A DNA stretch of 64,000 nt, taken from CAWEWH01 sp963812775 (GTDB lineage Bacteria > Pseudomonadota > Alphaproteobacteria > Rhizobiales > Beijerinckiaceae). Both the position numbers and the translations under genes were made by a program. Position 1 is the first letter of the stretch. Each line of letters starts with the position of its first letter. Below are positions 25,396 through 34,385 of this stretch, in pieces. The notes beneath the pieces were generated by a model. It saw only the letters and a program-made list of their open reading frames with translations. It was not told the origin of the DNA and ran no database searches. Location of the stretch: NCBI GenBank assembly GCA_963812775.1, contig CAWEWH010000001.1, positions 186,001-250,000 of the forward strand, in the 5' to 3' direction.

Positions 25396-26382
25396 TTACG
25401 AGCCTCCTGGATGCGCCGTGGCCAACACCGCCGCGATCGCCCCGACCGCCCGCTTGAGCCGCTCCTCGTGCGGGCCGCTGACGACGATGTGCGGCTTCCC
25501 CTCCTCCGTGAGGCGCTCGATGAAGCGGCCATGCATCCAGTGGCGGATGTGCTCGCCGTCGCGCACCCCGTCCTGCACGAAGGGAATTTCGTCGCCGGTG
25601 ACGATGTAGAAGTCATGGCGGTTGAGCTTGTCGACCGCTTCGACGGCGGCGGAGCGGCTTTGCATATAGCGCTCATGCCACACGCCGGTCGCGAAGGCGT
25701 CGGTGTCGCAGACGACGAGCCCGTTGGCGTGCTCGGCGAGCGCATCCTCCATGTCCTGCTGGGCCTGCGCGATGGTGACGAATTCCTCGCTGTGCCACGC
25801 GGGGTCCTTGGCCGTCACCTTGCCCTCGCTGTAGAAGCGCCCGTATTCCGGCACCCACGCCGTCTTGAAGTGGGCGGCAAGTGCCCGCGCCAAGGTCGTG
25901 GTGCCGGTCGACTCGGCGCCGAGAACAACGATGCGCTTCACGAACCAGGCGCGCACGATGGGCTCGAGGAACTGCGCATGACGCTGCGGCTCCGCCCGCA
26001 CCATGGTGGCCGAGATGGGCACCGCTATGCGCGCCGCGTCGACGCAGACATGTGTGGAGCCCATGAAGGCGGCGTATCTCGCGCCGTATTCCTCGGACGA
26101 GAACACGGCATCGGGCGCATAGCCGAGGAGATCGAGCGTGTAGCGCGCCCAGCCCTGCGAGTCGTCGTCGGCCGGCATCTCGCCGGCGAGGAGGATGATG
26201 CGCGCCCCCGGATGCGTCGCCTGCAGCCACTTGGCGCGCAATGCTCCGGGGATCGTCTCGCTGTCCTTCTCGCAGACGATCACCACGAGGCTTTTGGTTC
26301 GCGCCGTGGCCGTGTCGATGAGATGCTTGTGGCCCCTGTGCGGCGGATAGAACTTGCCGATGACGAGGCCGCGATTGAACAT
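25396..26382 (-). CDS. nadR: NadR-type NMN adenylyltransferase / ribosylnicotinamide kinase
   Basis: 328 aa, two domains. Residues 1-150 form the nucleotidyltransferase (GLVIGKFYPPHRGHKHLIDT with the GKFYPPHxGH motif; the late loop is PISATMVR). The rest is the kinase (VVLGAESTGTTTLARALAAH, WVPEYGRFYSEG, VVCDTDAFATGVWHERY). The P-loop Lys of the usual GKS/T is Thr here (STGTTT). It makes NMN from nicotinamide riboside and NAD from NMN. No DNA-binding domain is present. It starts 4 bases after the pnuC stop, so both form one salvage operon. Confidence 0.93.
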   Translation of the reverse strand: MFNRGLVIGKFYPPHRGHKHLIDTATARTKSLVVIVCEKDSETIPGALRAKWLQATHPGARIILLAGEMPADDDSQGWARYTLDLLGYAPDAVFSSEEYGARYAAFMGSTHVCVDAARIAVPISATMVRAEPQRHAQFLEPIVRAWFVKRIVVLGAESTGTTTLARALAAHFKTAWVPEYGRFYSEGKVTAKDPAWHSEEFVTIAQAQQDMEDALAEHANGLVVCDTDAFATGVWHERYMQSRSAAVEAVDKLNRHDFYIVTGDEIPFVQDGVRDGEHIRHWMHGRFIERLTEEGKPHIVVSGPHEERLKRAVGAIAAVLATAHPGGS

Positions 26383-26386
26383 GGGC

Positions 26387-26962
26387 TCACGCAACGGCGG
26401 CCGCCCTGTCGGCCTCCATGGAGCGGCGCCATTCGACGAGCCCGCGCACGCACATGGCGAGGAAGATGGCGTACAGCACGGCCGTCAAGTGCAGGTCCCT
26501 TGAGACATAGAGGCCGACATAGAGGATGTCGGCGACGATCCACACATACCAGTTCTCGATGAGCTTCCGCGACAACAGATATTGCGCCACAAGGCTGAGC
26601 GCCGTGGTGAGCGCGTCGAGGAAGGGTGCCGAGCCACCGACGTTCTCCAGATAGCGCATCATGCCGTAGGTGGCGGCGACCCCGAGCACCGCGAGGATGG
26701 CGGCATCGCGAATGCCGACGCGGCCAACCTTGAGGCGCGAGTGGCCAGCCCCACCCTTGAGCCACCAGTACCAACCGAAGCCCGACACCGCGATGTAGAC
26801 GAACTGCAGCGCCATGTCGGCATAGAGGGCGGCGCGCCAGAACACGACGATGAAGAAGACGTTGCTGGCGATGCCGATGGGCCACGTCCAGATATTCTGC
26901 TTCACCGTGAGCCACACGGTGAGGGCGCCGGTGATGAAGCCCAGAACCTCGACGAGCGTCAT
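26387..26962 (-). CDS. pnuC: Nicotinamide riboside transporter PnuC
   Basis: About 191 aa, seven or so hydrophobic segments. Typical PnuC marks: WLTVKQNIWTWPIGIASNVF, QFVYIAVSGFGWYWWLKGG, then SLVAQYLLSRKLIENWYVWI and DILYVGLYVSRDLHLTAVLY. It imports nicotinamide riboside by facilitated diffusion, with NadR trapping it by phosphorylation. The ATG at 26962 is chosen; an in-frame GTG at 26983 is possible, and neither has a strong ribosome site. No riboswitch was found upstream. Confidence 0.93.
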   Translation of the reverse strand: MTLVEVLGFITGALTVWLTVKQNIWTWPIGIASNVFFIVVFWRAALYADMALQFVYIAVSGFGWYWWLKGGAGHSRLKVGRVGIRDAAILAVLGVAATYGMMRYLENVGGSAPFLDALTTALSLVAQYLLSRKLIENWYVWIVADILYVGLYVSRDLHLTAVLYAIFLAMCVRGLVEWRRSMEADRAAAVA

Positions 26963-27086
26963 GAAAGCCCCAAAGCTGAGCACCGGGCGCCGATCGTGCG
27001 GCGCGTAGAAAGGTAGGGGTGGTGCTGAGAGTTCATTAATACCGCGCCGCTAGTGCTCCAAGACGTGAAATGAGGGCCTCCCCCCA

Positions 27087-27371
27087 ATGCGGGCGATCAA
27101 ACGAGCGATCCGGCACGAAGTCGTCGAACGGCGCAACGGCGAGCGGGTCAACCCCAAGGACGGCGGCGCCACGCTGCGCCTGCTCGACGGCCGCGACTAC
27201 GCGGTCTCGGTGGAGAATATTTCCGAGTTGGGCGCGGCCGTCACGACCCGGCTGAGACCGGCGGTCGGCTCGCTGGTCAAGATCGGCGACGTGTGGGCGA
27301 GAGTGATCCGCCATTCCGAAACCGGCATCGCCCTCGAGTTCAGCGCGACGGGCGAGCACGGGGTCGACTGA
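27087..27371 (+). CDS. PilZ domain protein
   Basis: 94 aa, single PilZ domain. The N-terminal arginine motif is in EVVERRNGERV, and the second motif is VENISELGAAV in place of D/N-x-S-x-x-G. Then VGSLVKIGDVWARVIRHSET and GIALEFS close the barrel. PilZ domains bind cyclic di-GMP, and both binding motifs are reasonably kept. It stands alone between pnuC (divergent) and a secreted protein gene (convergent). Confidence 0.82.
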   Translation: MRAIKRAIRHEVVERRNGERVNPKDGGATLRLLDGRDYAVSVENISELGAAVTTRLRPAVGSLVKIGDVWARVIRHSETGIALEFSATGEHGVD

Positions 27372-27428
27372 GCGCCACAACGGCGAAGCCGCCCGGCCTT
27401 CACCGGGCGGCTTGTAGCGGCGGAGCGG

Positions 27429-27989
27429 CTAGTGGAAGTGCCGCTGGCAGTCGCGCTTGGCGTTGGCGAGCTCCCGCTCCCGGTCCTTGATCAATTCATC
27501 CGAGAACTCGATGTGCGAGGCCGGATGCCACTCCGGATGTCCGGCGGCGACCGCCTTCTGGTTGAGCCTCACGTCGCGCTCACGCGCTTCCTTGGCCTGA
27601 CGCAGAAGGTCGGTCCACTGGCGCACGCGGTTGCAATCGTGCTCGCGCTGCAGGCGCGGCGTCCACTTCGACTCCGCCTCGCGCACCATGTGGGCGCGAT
27701 GGTCGTTGGCAACAGCGCGCGATTCCGCCTCGCGCTGCGCCTGTGCGATGATGGCGGTCGCCACGACGCTGCCGACGATGCCGACAGCCATGCCGGTGTT
27801 GAAGCCGCCCATGCCGCGGCCGCCATGGTGGCGCATGCCGTGCTGGGGATGGGCCTGGCGCATGCCGTGCACGGGATGCGCTTGCCGCATGCCGGGCTGG
27901 GCCAGCGCCTGGCCGATGGGTGCGAGATAGGAGACCGTCACGAGAGTCGCGACGGTGATCGATGCAGTGAGCTTATGCAGACGGGACAT
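27429..27989 (-). CDS. Secreted protein with His/Met-rich repeats
   Basis: 186 aa from ATG 27989 with GGAGA upstream. The signal peptide ends at GQALA. Directly after it lies a repeated GMRQAHPVH / GMRQAHPQH / GMRHHGGRG run (possible metal-binding), then a hydrophobic glycine-zipper-like helix (TGMAVGIVGSVVATAIIAQA) and a long charged helix with two cysteines (CNRVRQWTDLL, AKRDCQRHFH). I do not recognise a family. A metal-handling envelope protein is a guess from the repeats. Confidence 0.7.
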   Translation of the reverse strand: MSRLHKLTASITVATLVTVSYLAPIGQALAQPGMRQAHPVHGMRQAHPQHGMRHHGGRGMGGFNTGMAVGIVGSVVATAIIAQAQREAESRAVANDHRAHMVREAESKWTPRLQREHDCNRVRQWTDLLRQAKEARERDVRLNQKAVAAGHPEWHPASHIEFSDELIKDRERELANAKRDCQRHFH

Positions 27990-28160
27990 GGTCTTCTCCA
28001 ACAGAACAAGAGCCGGCCAATCCGGTCTCCTGCGTGGAGGTCGCGCCGCAACGCGCCGGCGTTCACAGGCGGGCGCCCGCCATGTGCGGTCGAGCACGCG
28101 CCATGTCTCGGAGAATGGGAGGGTCTTGGGCCGGCGCTCGAAGGGAGGCCGCGCCAGCGC

Positions 28161-28346
28161 TCAGGCGCGGGGTTTCGCCTTCACGGGCATGGCGGCCGCG
28201 AAGGCCGCGAAGCCCGCCACAAGTTGCGCAGAGGTCGAGGCTCCGACAACGATGCCGTCAACCGATGGCGACGGTTGCGGACGCGGCCCGGCGGGCGTGG
28301 CGGTCGAGATCATCCAGCTCGGGTCGACGAAGAGGGCGAGCATCAC
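28161..28346 (-). CDS. Possible small protein coupled to the gene at 28343
   Basis: 61 codons. The start GTGATG at 28346 overlaps the stop of the preceding small gene. Reads MLALFVDPSWMISTATPAGP and GIVVGASTSAQLVAGFAAFA. No family match known to me. Coding is supported only by the overlap and the lack of a better use of this strand. Confidence 0.3.
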   Translation of the reverse strand: MMLALFVDPSWMISTATPAGPRPQPSPSVDGIVVGASTSAQLVAGFAAFAAAMPVKAKPRA

Positions 28347-28594
28347 GCGGCCTTTGCTTCGAGAAGCGGCAGCAGCTTGTGGATGTCACGGCGGTCGAGC
28401 TTGTGGGCGCCGAGCGACCAGTCGAAGGGACGGCACGACAGGACGAAGTCGTTGCCGCGCCAGATTTCGAAGGCCCAGCTCGCAAGGTACTCGCGGGCAT
28501 GCTGGATGGCGGCAGCGTCGTCCCGGAAGGACATGTCCTCGAGGCCGACGAGGGTGCCGCCTTTGGTCGAGAGCTTGAAAGTGTAGTCGCTCAC
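28343..28594 (-). CDS. Conserved hypothetical protein (83 aa), DUF6894-like
   Basis: The GTG at 28594 gives VSDYTFKLSTKGGTLVGLED, MSFRDDAAAIQHAREYLASW, AFEIWRGNDFVLSCRPFDWS and LGAHKLDRRDIHKLLPLLEA. The pattern (short beta strand, acidic turn, DDAAAIQHAREY helix, then EIWRG) resembles small rhizobial proteins related to DUF6894. An in-frame extension upstream to 28696 is open but shows no family features. Function unknown. Confidence 0.6.
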   Translation of the reverse strand: MSDYTFKLSTKGGTLVGLEDMSFRDDAAAIQHAREYLASWAFEIWRGNDFVLSCRPFDWSLGAHKLDRRDIHKLLPLLEAKAA

Positions 28595-28894
28595 GCGGAC
28601 TCTCCTGAATTCACCCGCAATCCTTGGCTGAGGCGATGCCGCCCCCTGTTGCGGAACATCAATTTCAGGCCACCGGTGGCCCCTCTGCCGCTCCACGTCC
28701 TGAACAAGTCGCTAACGGGGGCTCGCGGTTTGTATGCAAGTTGGCGCTTCTGCCCATCTTTTGGGCATAGCGGCGCGCCAGCAGCCTGACGGCCTTTGCC
28801 CAAGCTCCCGGCCGGCAAGTGTTTTCCGCCCGGCCGCCGCAATGGCATGCCGCTTGAATAGCGTCCCCCCAAACCAGCCAACGGGGGGCTTCAC
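28595..28894. other. Intergenic region between divergent genes
   Basis: 300 bases separating the small minus-strand gene from the ABC binding protein gene. It should carry the promoter and possibly the GntR operator for the plus-strand cluster. A clear palindrome was not found by eye. The stretch just before the ATG has GGGGGG-like ribosome-site material (aacggggggcttcac). Confidence 0.4.
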
Positions 28895-30517
28895 ATGAAT
28901 CGCCGCGAATTCCTCAAATCCGCATCCGCGACCGCTGTCATGAGTGCGTCGGTGGCGGCTCCCGCCGTGTGGTCGCCCGCCAAGGCCCAGAGCCGGCAGG
29001 AGACGCTGCTCATCGTGTCGGAGAGCGGCCCCAACAATCTCGACATCCATGGGGTGGGCACCAACGTGCCGGGCTACGAGGCATCGTGGAACTGCTACGA
29101 CCGGCTCATCAGCCACGAGATGAAGACGCTGGCCAACGGCGTCCCCTACTACGACCGCGACAAATACAAGATGGAGCTCGCCGACGACATGAATGTCGGC
29201 GACATGTCGGTCACCTTCAAGCTGAAGAAGAACGCCGCCTTCCAGGACGGCACGCCGGTCACCGCCAAGGACGTGAAGTGGTCGCTCGATCGCGCCGTCA
29301 GCGTGGGCGGCTTCCCGACCTTCCAGATGAAGGCGGGCTCGCTCGAAAAGCCGGAACAGTTCGTCGTCGTCGACGACAACACGGTGCGCGTCGATTTCCT
29401 CACCAAGGACCGTCTCACCGTCCCCGACCTCGCGGTCATCGTGCCCTGCGTCATCAACTCGGAGCTGGTTAAGAAGAACGCCACCGCCAACGATCCCTGG
29501 GGCCTCGAATACACCAAGCAGAACACCGCCGGCAGCGGCGCCTACAAGGTGGCCAAGTGGACGGCCGGCACCGAGGTGGTCTACGAGCGCAACGAGGCCT
29601 GGGTGGGCGGGCCGCTGCCCAAGATCAAGCGGGTGATCTGGCGCATGGTGCCGTCAGCCGGCAACCGGCGCGCCCTGCTCGAGCGCGGCGACGCCGACAT
29701 CTCCTACGATCTGCCGATGAAGGATTTCGCGGAGCTGAGGTCGAACGACAAGCTGTCGATCGTGTCGACGCCCTATTCCAACGGCATCCAGTACATCGGC
29801 ATGAACGTCAAGAAGCCGCCCTTCGACAACGTCAAGGTGCGCCACGCGGTGGCTTACGCCCTGCCCTATCAGAAGATCCAGGAAGCGGTGATGTTCAACC
29901 TGGCAAAGCCGATGTACGGCGCGCCGGCAGAGGCAGCCATCGAGGCGTCATGGCCGCAGCCGCACAAGTTCAACACCGACATCGCCAAGGCCAAGCAGCT
30001 TCTCGCCGAAGCCGGCTACCCGAACGGGCTCGAGACGACGCTGTCGTTCGATCTCGGCTTCGCGGTCGCCAACGAGCCGCTCTGCGTGCTGGTGCAGGAG
30101 AGCCTGGCGCAGATCGGCATCAAGACGACGATCAACAAGATTCCGGGCTCGAACTGGCGCACCGAGCTCCTCAAGAAGGAGCTGCCGCTCTACACCAACG
30201 TGTTTTCCGGCTGGCTCGACTATCCGGAATACTTCTACTTCTGGTGCTACCACGGCCAGAACGCCGTCTTCAACACGATGAGCTATCAGTCCAAGGCCAT
30301 GGACGGGCTCATCGAGGCGGCGCGGCAGGCGGCGACCGACGGCAAGACCGCCGAGTACGAGACGAGCGTCAAGGCCTTCGTCGATCTCGCCTACACGGAC
30401 CTGCCGCGCATCCCGATCTTCCAGCCCTACGTCAACGTCGCCATGCAGAAGAACGTCACGGGCTACCAGTACTGGTTCCACCGCCGGCTCGACTACCGCG
30501 CCTTCTCGAAGGGCTGA
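28895..30517 (+). CDS. Peptide/amide-type ABC solute-binding protein, Tat-exported
   Basis: 540 aa. A twin-arginine signal (MNRREFLKSASATAVMSASV) precedes SBP family 5 features: ETLLIVSESGPNNLDIHGVG, FKLKKNAAFQDGTPVTAKDV, RRALLERGDADISYDLPMKD, AKQLLAEAGYPNGLETTLSF. It is the first gene of a run continuing to the amide hydrolases (binding protein, two permeases, ATPases, AtzG, AtzE, AtzH, GntR). Because of that context the ligand is probably a small amide or ureide rather than a peptide (inference). Confidence 0.93.
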   Translation: MNRREFLKSASATAVMSASVAAPAVWSPAKAQSRQETLLIVSESGPNNLDIHGVGTNVPGYEASWNCYDRLISHEMKTLANGVPYYDRDKYKMELADDMNVGDMSVTFKLKKNAAFQDGTPVTAKDVKWSLDRAVSVGGFPTFQMKAGSLEKPEQFVVVDDNTVRVDFLTKDRLTVPDLAVIVPCVINSELVKKNATANDPWGLEYTKQNTAGSGAYKVAKWTAGTEVVYERNEAWVGGPLPKIKRVIWRMVPSAGNRRALLERGDADISYDLPMKDFAELRSNDKLSIVSTPYSNGIQYIGMNVKKPPFDNVKVRHAVAYALPYQKIQEAVMFNLAKPMYGAPAEAAIEASWPQPHKFNTDIAKAKQLLAEAGYPNGLETTLSFDLGFAVANEPLCVLVQESLAQIGIKTTINKIPGSNWRTELLKKELPLYTNVFSGWLDYPEYFYFWCYHGQNAVFNTMSYQSKAMDGLIEAARQAATDGKTAEYETSVKAFVDLAYTDLPRIPIFQPYVNVAMQKNVTGYQYWFHRRLDYRAFSKG

Positions 30518-30529
30518 CAAGGGCGCGCC

Positions 30530-31543
30530 ATGCTGCGCACCATCATCGGCCGCCTCGCGACGGCCATTCCGAGCGTCATCGGCGTCATCGTCGTGTCGTT
30601 CCTGTTGACGCGGGTGCTGCCGGGCGACACGGCGGCCTATTTCGCCGGCCCCGCCGCGACGCCGCAATCCATCGCCGAGATCCGCGCCAAGCTCGGCCTC
30701 GATCAGCCGCTGCCGACGCAATTCGCCCGTTACGTCGGCGACCTCGTCAAGGGCAATCTCGGCACCTCACTCACCACCGGGCAATCGGTGGTGAGCGAGA
30801 TCGCCACGCGGCTGCCGGCCTCCGCCGAACTGACGCTTGCCGGGCTCATCGTCTCGCTCCTGATCGCCGTGCCGCTCGGCATCACCGCGGCGGTGCGCCA
30901 GGATTCCTGGATCGACCAGGCCTGCCGCGTCGTGTCCACCACCGGCGTGTCGCTGCCGGTGTTCTTCACCGGCCTGTTGCTCGTCTATCTGTTCTATTTC
31001 GTGCTCGGCTGGTCGCCGGCGCCCCTTGGGCGGCTCGACGTATTCACGAGCGCGCCGCCGCAGGTCACCGGCTTTTACCTCATCGACAGCGCGCTTGCCC
31101 GCGAGTGGGGCACGTTCCGGGCGGCACTCGCGCAGCTCGCCCTGCCGGCCGCCACCCTCGCCATCTTCTCGCTGGCGCCGATTGCCCGCATCACGCGCGG
31201 CTCCATGCTGGCGGTGCTGTCGTCGGAATTCGTGCGCACGGCCCGCGCCAGCGGCCTCAAGCCGCGCACGGTGATCGTCACTTACGCATTCCGAAACGCC
31301 ATGCTGCCGGTGGTGACGACGCTCGGCATGGTGTTCTCGTTCCTGCTCGGCGCCAACGTGCTGGTCGAGAAGGTGTTCGCCTGGCCGGGCATCGGCTCCT
31401 ACGCGGTCGAGGCGCTGCTCGCCTCCGACTTCGCGCCGGTACAGGGCTTCGTGCTCACCATGGCGGTGCTCTACGTCGTCCTCAACCTCCTGATCGACAT
31501 CCTCTACGGCGTCATCGATCCGCGCGTCAGGCTCGAGGCATAG
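30530..31543 (+). CDS. ABC transporter permease (DppB type)
   Basis: 337 aa, six membrane segments. DppB signature at the N-terminus: GVIVVSFLLTRVLPGDTAAY, then IRAKLGLDQPLPTQFARYVG and GNLGTSLTTGQSV. The EAA loop is AKASG-like in EFVRTARASGLKPRTVIVTY. The end carries EKVFAWPGIGSYAVEALLAS and DILYGVIDPRVRLEA. It begins 12 bases after the binding-protein stop. Confidence 0.95.
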   Translation: MLRTIIGRLATAIPSVIGVIVVSFLLTRVLPGDTAAYFAGPAATPQSIAEIRAKLGLDQPLPTQFARYVGDLVKGNLGTSLTTGQSVVSEIATRLPASAELTLAGLIVSLLIAVPLGITAAVRQDSWIDQACRVVSTTGVSLPVFFTGLLLVYLFYFVLGWSPAPLGRLDVFTSAPPQVTGFYLIDSALAREWGTFRAALAQLALPAATLAIFSLAPIARITRGSMLAVLSSEFVRTARASGLKPRTVIVTYAFRNAMLPVVTTLGMVFSFLLGANVLVEKVFAWPGIGSYAVEALLASDFAPVQGFVLTMAVLYVVLNLLIDILYGVIDPRVRLEA

Positions 31544-31547
31544 GGCC

Positions 31548-32456
31548 ATGACCATCATGCGGCTCGATACGCCCCTTGAAATGGCACTGCCGGCGCGGCG
31601 CGCCAGCGGCCTCGCCGCCACCGTCAAGCACGCCCGCTACGTCATCGGCGACAACCCCGTCACCGCCCTTGCCTTCGCGCTGTTCCTGTTCTTCGTGCTC
31701 GCCGCGACGCTCGGTCCCCTCGTCGTTCCCTACGATCCCCTCGCCACCAACACGACCCAGGCGCTCAAGCCGCCGTCGGCGGCGCATTGGTTCGGCACCG
31801 ACCAGCTCGGCCGCGACATCTTCAGCCGCGTCATCGCGGCGGCGCGTCTCGACATGACCATCGCCATCGCGTCCGTCGTCCTCGTCTTCGCGCTTGGCGG
31901 CATCGCCGGCATCGCGGCCGGCTTCTTCGGCGGCTGGACCGACCGCATCGTCGGCCGCCTCGCCGACACCATCATGGCCTTCCCACTCTTCGTGCTCGCC
32001 ATGGGCATCGTCGCGGCGCTCGGCAACACGGTGACCAACATCGTCATCGCCACGGCGATCATCAACTTCCCGCTCTATGCGCGCCTCGCCCGCGCCGAGG
32101 CCAATGTGCGGCGCGACGCCGGCTTCGTGCTCGCCGCGCGGCTCTCCGGCAACAGCGAGCTGCGCATCCTGTTCACGCAGATCCTGCCCAACATCATGCC
32201 GATCATGATGGTGCAGATCTCGCTCACCATGGGCTACGCCATCCTCAACGCGGCCGGCCTGTCGTTCATCGGGCTCGGCGTCCGCCCGCCGACGCCGGAA
32301 TGGGGCATCATGGTGGCGGAGGGCGCCGCCTTCATCGTCTCGGGCGAATGGTGGATCGCCCTGTTCCCGGGGCTGACCCTGATGCTGGCGGTGTTCTGCT
32401 TCAACCTCTTGGGCGACGGCTTGCGCGACATCGTCGACCCGCGCCGGCGGACGTGA
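31548..32456 (+). CDS. ABC transporter permease (DppC type)
   Basis: 302 aa. The typical DppC order is present: a cytoplasmic N-terminus, then a membrane helix, then HWFGTDQLGRDIFSRVIAAA (the HxxGTDxLGRD motif), ARLSGNSELRILFTQILPNI as the EAA loop, then PEWGIMVAEGA and GDGLRDIVDPRRRT at the end. It starts 4 bases after the first permease. A family B repeat lies between this gene and the ATPase gene. Confidence 0.95.
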   Translation: MTIMRLDTPLEMALPARRASGLAATVKHARYVIGDNPVTALAFALFLFFVLAATLGPLVVPYDPLATNTTQALKPPSAAHWFGTDQLGRDIFSRVIAAARLDMTIAIASVVLVFALGGIAGIAAGFFGGWTDRIVGRLADTIMAFPLFVLAMGIVAALGNTVTNIVIATAIINFPLYARLARAEANVRRDAGFVLAARLSGNSELRILFTQILPNIMPIMMVQISLTMGYAILNAAGLSFIGLGVRPPTPEWGIMVAEGAAFIVSGEWWIALFPGLTLMLAVFCFNLLGDGLRDIVDPRRRT

Positions 32457-32507
32457 GAAACATGAGCGACATCCGCCATGAACTTTTCGTGCGCGACGCC
32501 GGAGGCC

Positions 32508-32637
32508 TGATCCCTCCCCTCAGGGGAGGGTGGCGCGCCGCACTTGCGGCGCGCCGTGTGGGGTCGCGAACGTTCCAGCAATGCGACCCCCTCCGGCCGG
32601 ACTTCGTCCGGCCACCTCCCCCTGAGGGCGAGGATCA
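32508..32637. repeat. Dispersed palindromic repeat, family B, copy 2
   Basis: About 130 bases inside the transporter operon, between the second permease and the ATPase gene. The ends TGATCCCTCCCCTCAGGGG and cctgagggcgaggatca are inverted. Internal hairpins: gcgccgcacttgcggcgcgc, and ggccggacttcgtccggcc. Confidence 0.85.
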
Positions 32638-32664
32638 GCGCGTGCAACGCGCGAAGAGAGCGAC

Positions 32665-34350
32665 ATGACCGCCCTCCCGCTCCTCGACGTGAAGGACCTC
32701 ACGGTGGAGTTCGCCACCCGCCGCGGCCGCGTGCGGGCCGTTGAGAGCGTCAGCCTGTCGGTCGCGAAAGGCGAGACGGTCGGCATCGTCGGCAAGTCGG
32801 GGTCCGGCAAGTCGGTCACCACCTACGCGGTGATGCGCATCCTCGACCGGGCCGGCGCCATCGCGGCCGGATCGGTGATGTTCGAAGGCCTCGATGTGCG
32901 GGCCGCTTCGGAAGTCGACATGCGCGACATGCGCGGGCGCGAAATGTCGATGGTGTTCCAGAACCCGCGCGCCGCCCTCAATCCCATCCGCAAGGTCGGC
33001 CGGCAGATCGAGGACGTCCTGGTGCAGCACGTGCAATCGACGCGTCGCGACGCGCGCGGCAAGGCCGTCGACATCCTGAAGCAGGTGAGGATCGCGCGGC
33101 CCGAGGAGCGTTATCATGCCTATCCGTTCGAGCTCTCCGGCGGCATGTGCCAGCGCATCGTCATCGCGCTGGCGCTCGCCTGCCGGCCGCGCCTGCTCAT
33201 TGCCGACGAGCCCACCACCGGCCTCGACGTGACCACCCAGAAGGCGGTCATGGATCTGATGGTTGAGCTGACGCGCGAGCGCGGCATGTCGACCATCCTC
33301 ATCACCCACGATCTCGGCCTCGCCGCCGCCTATTGCGACCGCATCGTCGTGATGGAGAAGGGCAAGGTGGTCGAGACCGCCGCAGCGGCCAGCATCTTCA
33401 AGGCGCCGCAGCACGCCTATACGCGTCGGCTGATGCGGGCGACGCCACGCACCGGGGTCAGCCTGCGCGATCTCCTGCCGGAGGACCAGGTCACCCCGCT
33501 TGCTGCGGCAGGGGCAAGGAGTACGGCGCCGCTGCTTCAGGTCGAGGACCTGGTCAAGGAATATCCCCGCCAGGGCGCCACGCGCACGCTCGCAAAGCTG
33601 TTCCGGCGCGAGGCGCCGGCCGAGGGCGCCTTCCGGGCCGTCGACGGCATCTCCTTCGAGGTGAAGCGCGGCGAGAGCGTCGGCCTCGTAGGCGAATCCG
33701 GCTGCGGCAAGTCCACCACCTCGATGATGGCCATGCGGCTCATCGACGCCACGTCGGGATCGATCCGCTTCGCGGGCGACGACATCGGGGCGATCCCGGC
33801 CAAGGATTTCGCGCTGCTGCCGGCGCGCCGGCGCATTCAGATGGTGTTCCAGGACCCCACCGACAGCCTCAACCCGCGCTACACGGCCGCCCGCGCCATC
33901 GCCGATCCGATCCTGCGGCTCGGCGACCTGCGCGGCCGCGCCGCGGTGCGGGAGCGCTGCGAGGAGCTGGCCGGGCTCGTCGGCCTGCCGCGCGAGCTGC
34001 TCGACCGCTTTCCGCACCAATTGTCCGGCGGCCAGAAGGCGCGCGTCGGCATCGCCCGCGCCATCGCGCTCAATCCGGAGCTGGTCATTCTCGACGAGCC
34101 CACCGCGGCACTCGACGTGTCGGTGCAGGCTTTGGTCCTCAACCTGTTGCAAGATCTGAAGGCGCGGCTCAACATGAGCTACCTGTTTGTCAGCCACGAC
34201 CTCAACGTCGTCCGCCTGCTCTGCGACCGTGTCATCGTCATGCGGGCCGGCAGGATCGTCGAGGAGGGGCCGGCCGAGCAGGTGCTCGCTGCGCCGCAGA
34301 GCGAATATACGCGCGAGCTCATCGACGCGATCCCGCATCCACCTCTCTAG
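32665..34350 (+). CDS. Double ATP-binding protein (DppD-DppF fusion) of the ABC importer
   Basis: 561 aa carrying both ATPase domains in one chain. Domain 1 (about 1-270): GIVGKSGSGKSVTT, LSGGMCQRIV, LLIADEPTTGLD. Domain 2 (about 290-561): GLVGESGCGKSTTS, LSGGQKARVGIARA, LVILDEPTAALD. Domain 1 lacks the usual Cys-rich peptide extension and runs straight into a linker (LRDLLPEDQVTPLAA). This fused arrangement is frequent in alphaproteobacterial glutathione- or amide-type importers. Confidence 0.95.
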   Translation: MTALPLLDVKDLTVEFATRRGRVRAVESVSLSVAKGETVGIVGKSGSGKSVTTYAVMRILDRAGAIAAGSVMFEGLDVRAASEVDMRDMRGREMSMVFQNPRAALNPIRKVGRQIEDVLVQHVQSTRRDARGKAVDILKQVRIARPEERYHAYPFELSGGMCQRIVIALALACRPRLLIADEPTTGLDVTTQKAVMDLMVELTRERGMSTILITHDLGLAAAYCDRIVVMEKGKVVETAAAASIFKAPQHAYTRRLMRATPRTGVSLRDLLPEDQVTPLAAAGARSTAPLLQVEDLVKEYPRQGATRTLAKLFRREAPAEGAFRAVDGISFEVKRGESVGLVGESGCGKSTTSMMAMRLIDATSGSIRFAGDDIGAIPAKDFALLPARRRIQMVFQDPTDSLNPRYTAARAIADPILRLGDLRGRAAVRERCEELAGLVGLPRELLDRFPHQLSGGQKARVGIARAIALNPELVILDEPTAALDVSVQALVLNLLQDLKARLNMSYLFVSHDLNVVRLLCDRVIVMRAGRIVEEGPAEQVLAAPQSEYTRELIDAIPHPPL

Positions 34351-34385
34351 GCACATGATGAGTGATCCTCGACAGCGACACGGGT

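Noticed and set aside
27012..27050. A CTGAGA ... TAATACC-GCG pattern upstream of the PilZ gene that recalls a TPP riboswitch
   Set aside because: The central ACCTGATC-type segment and pairing stems are missing, the neighbouring genes are unrelated to thiamine, and the length is far too short.
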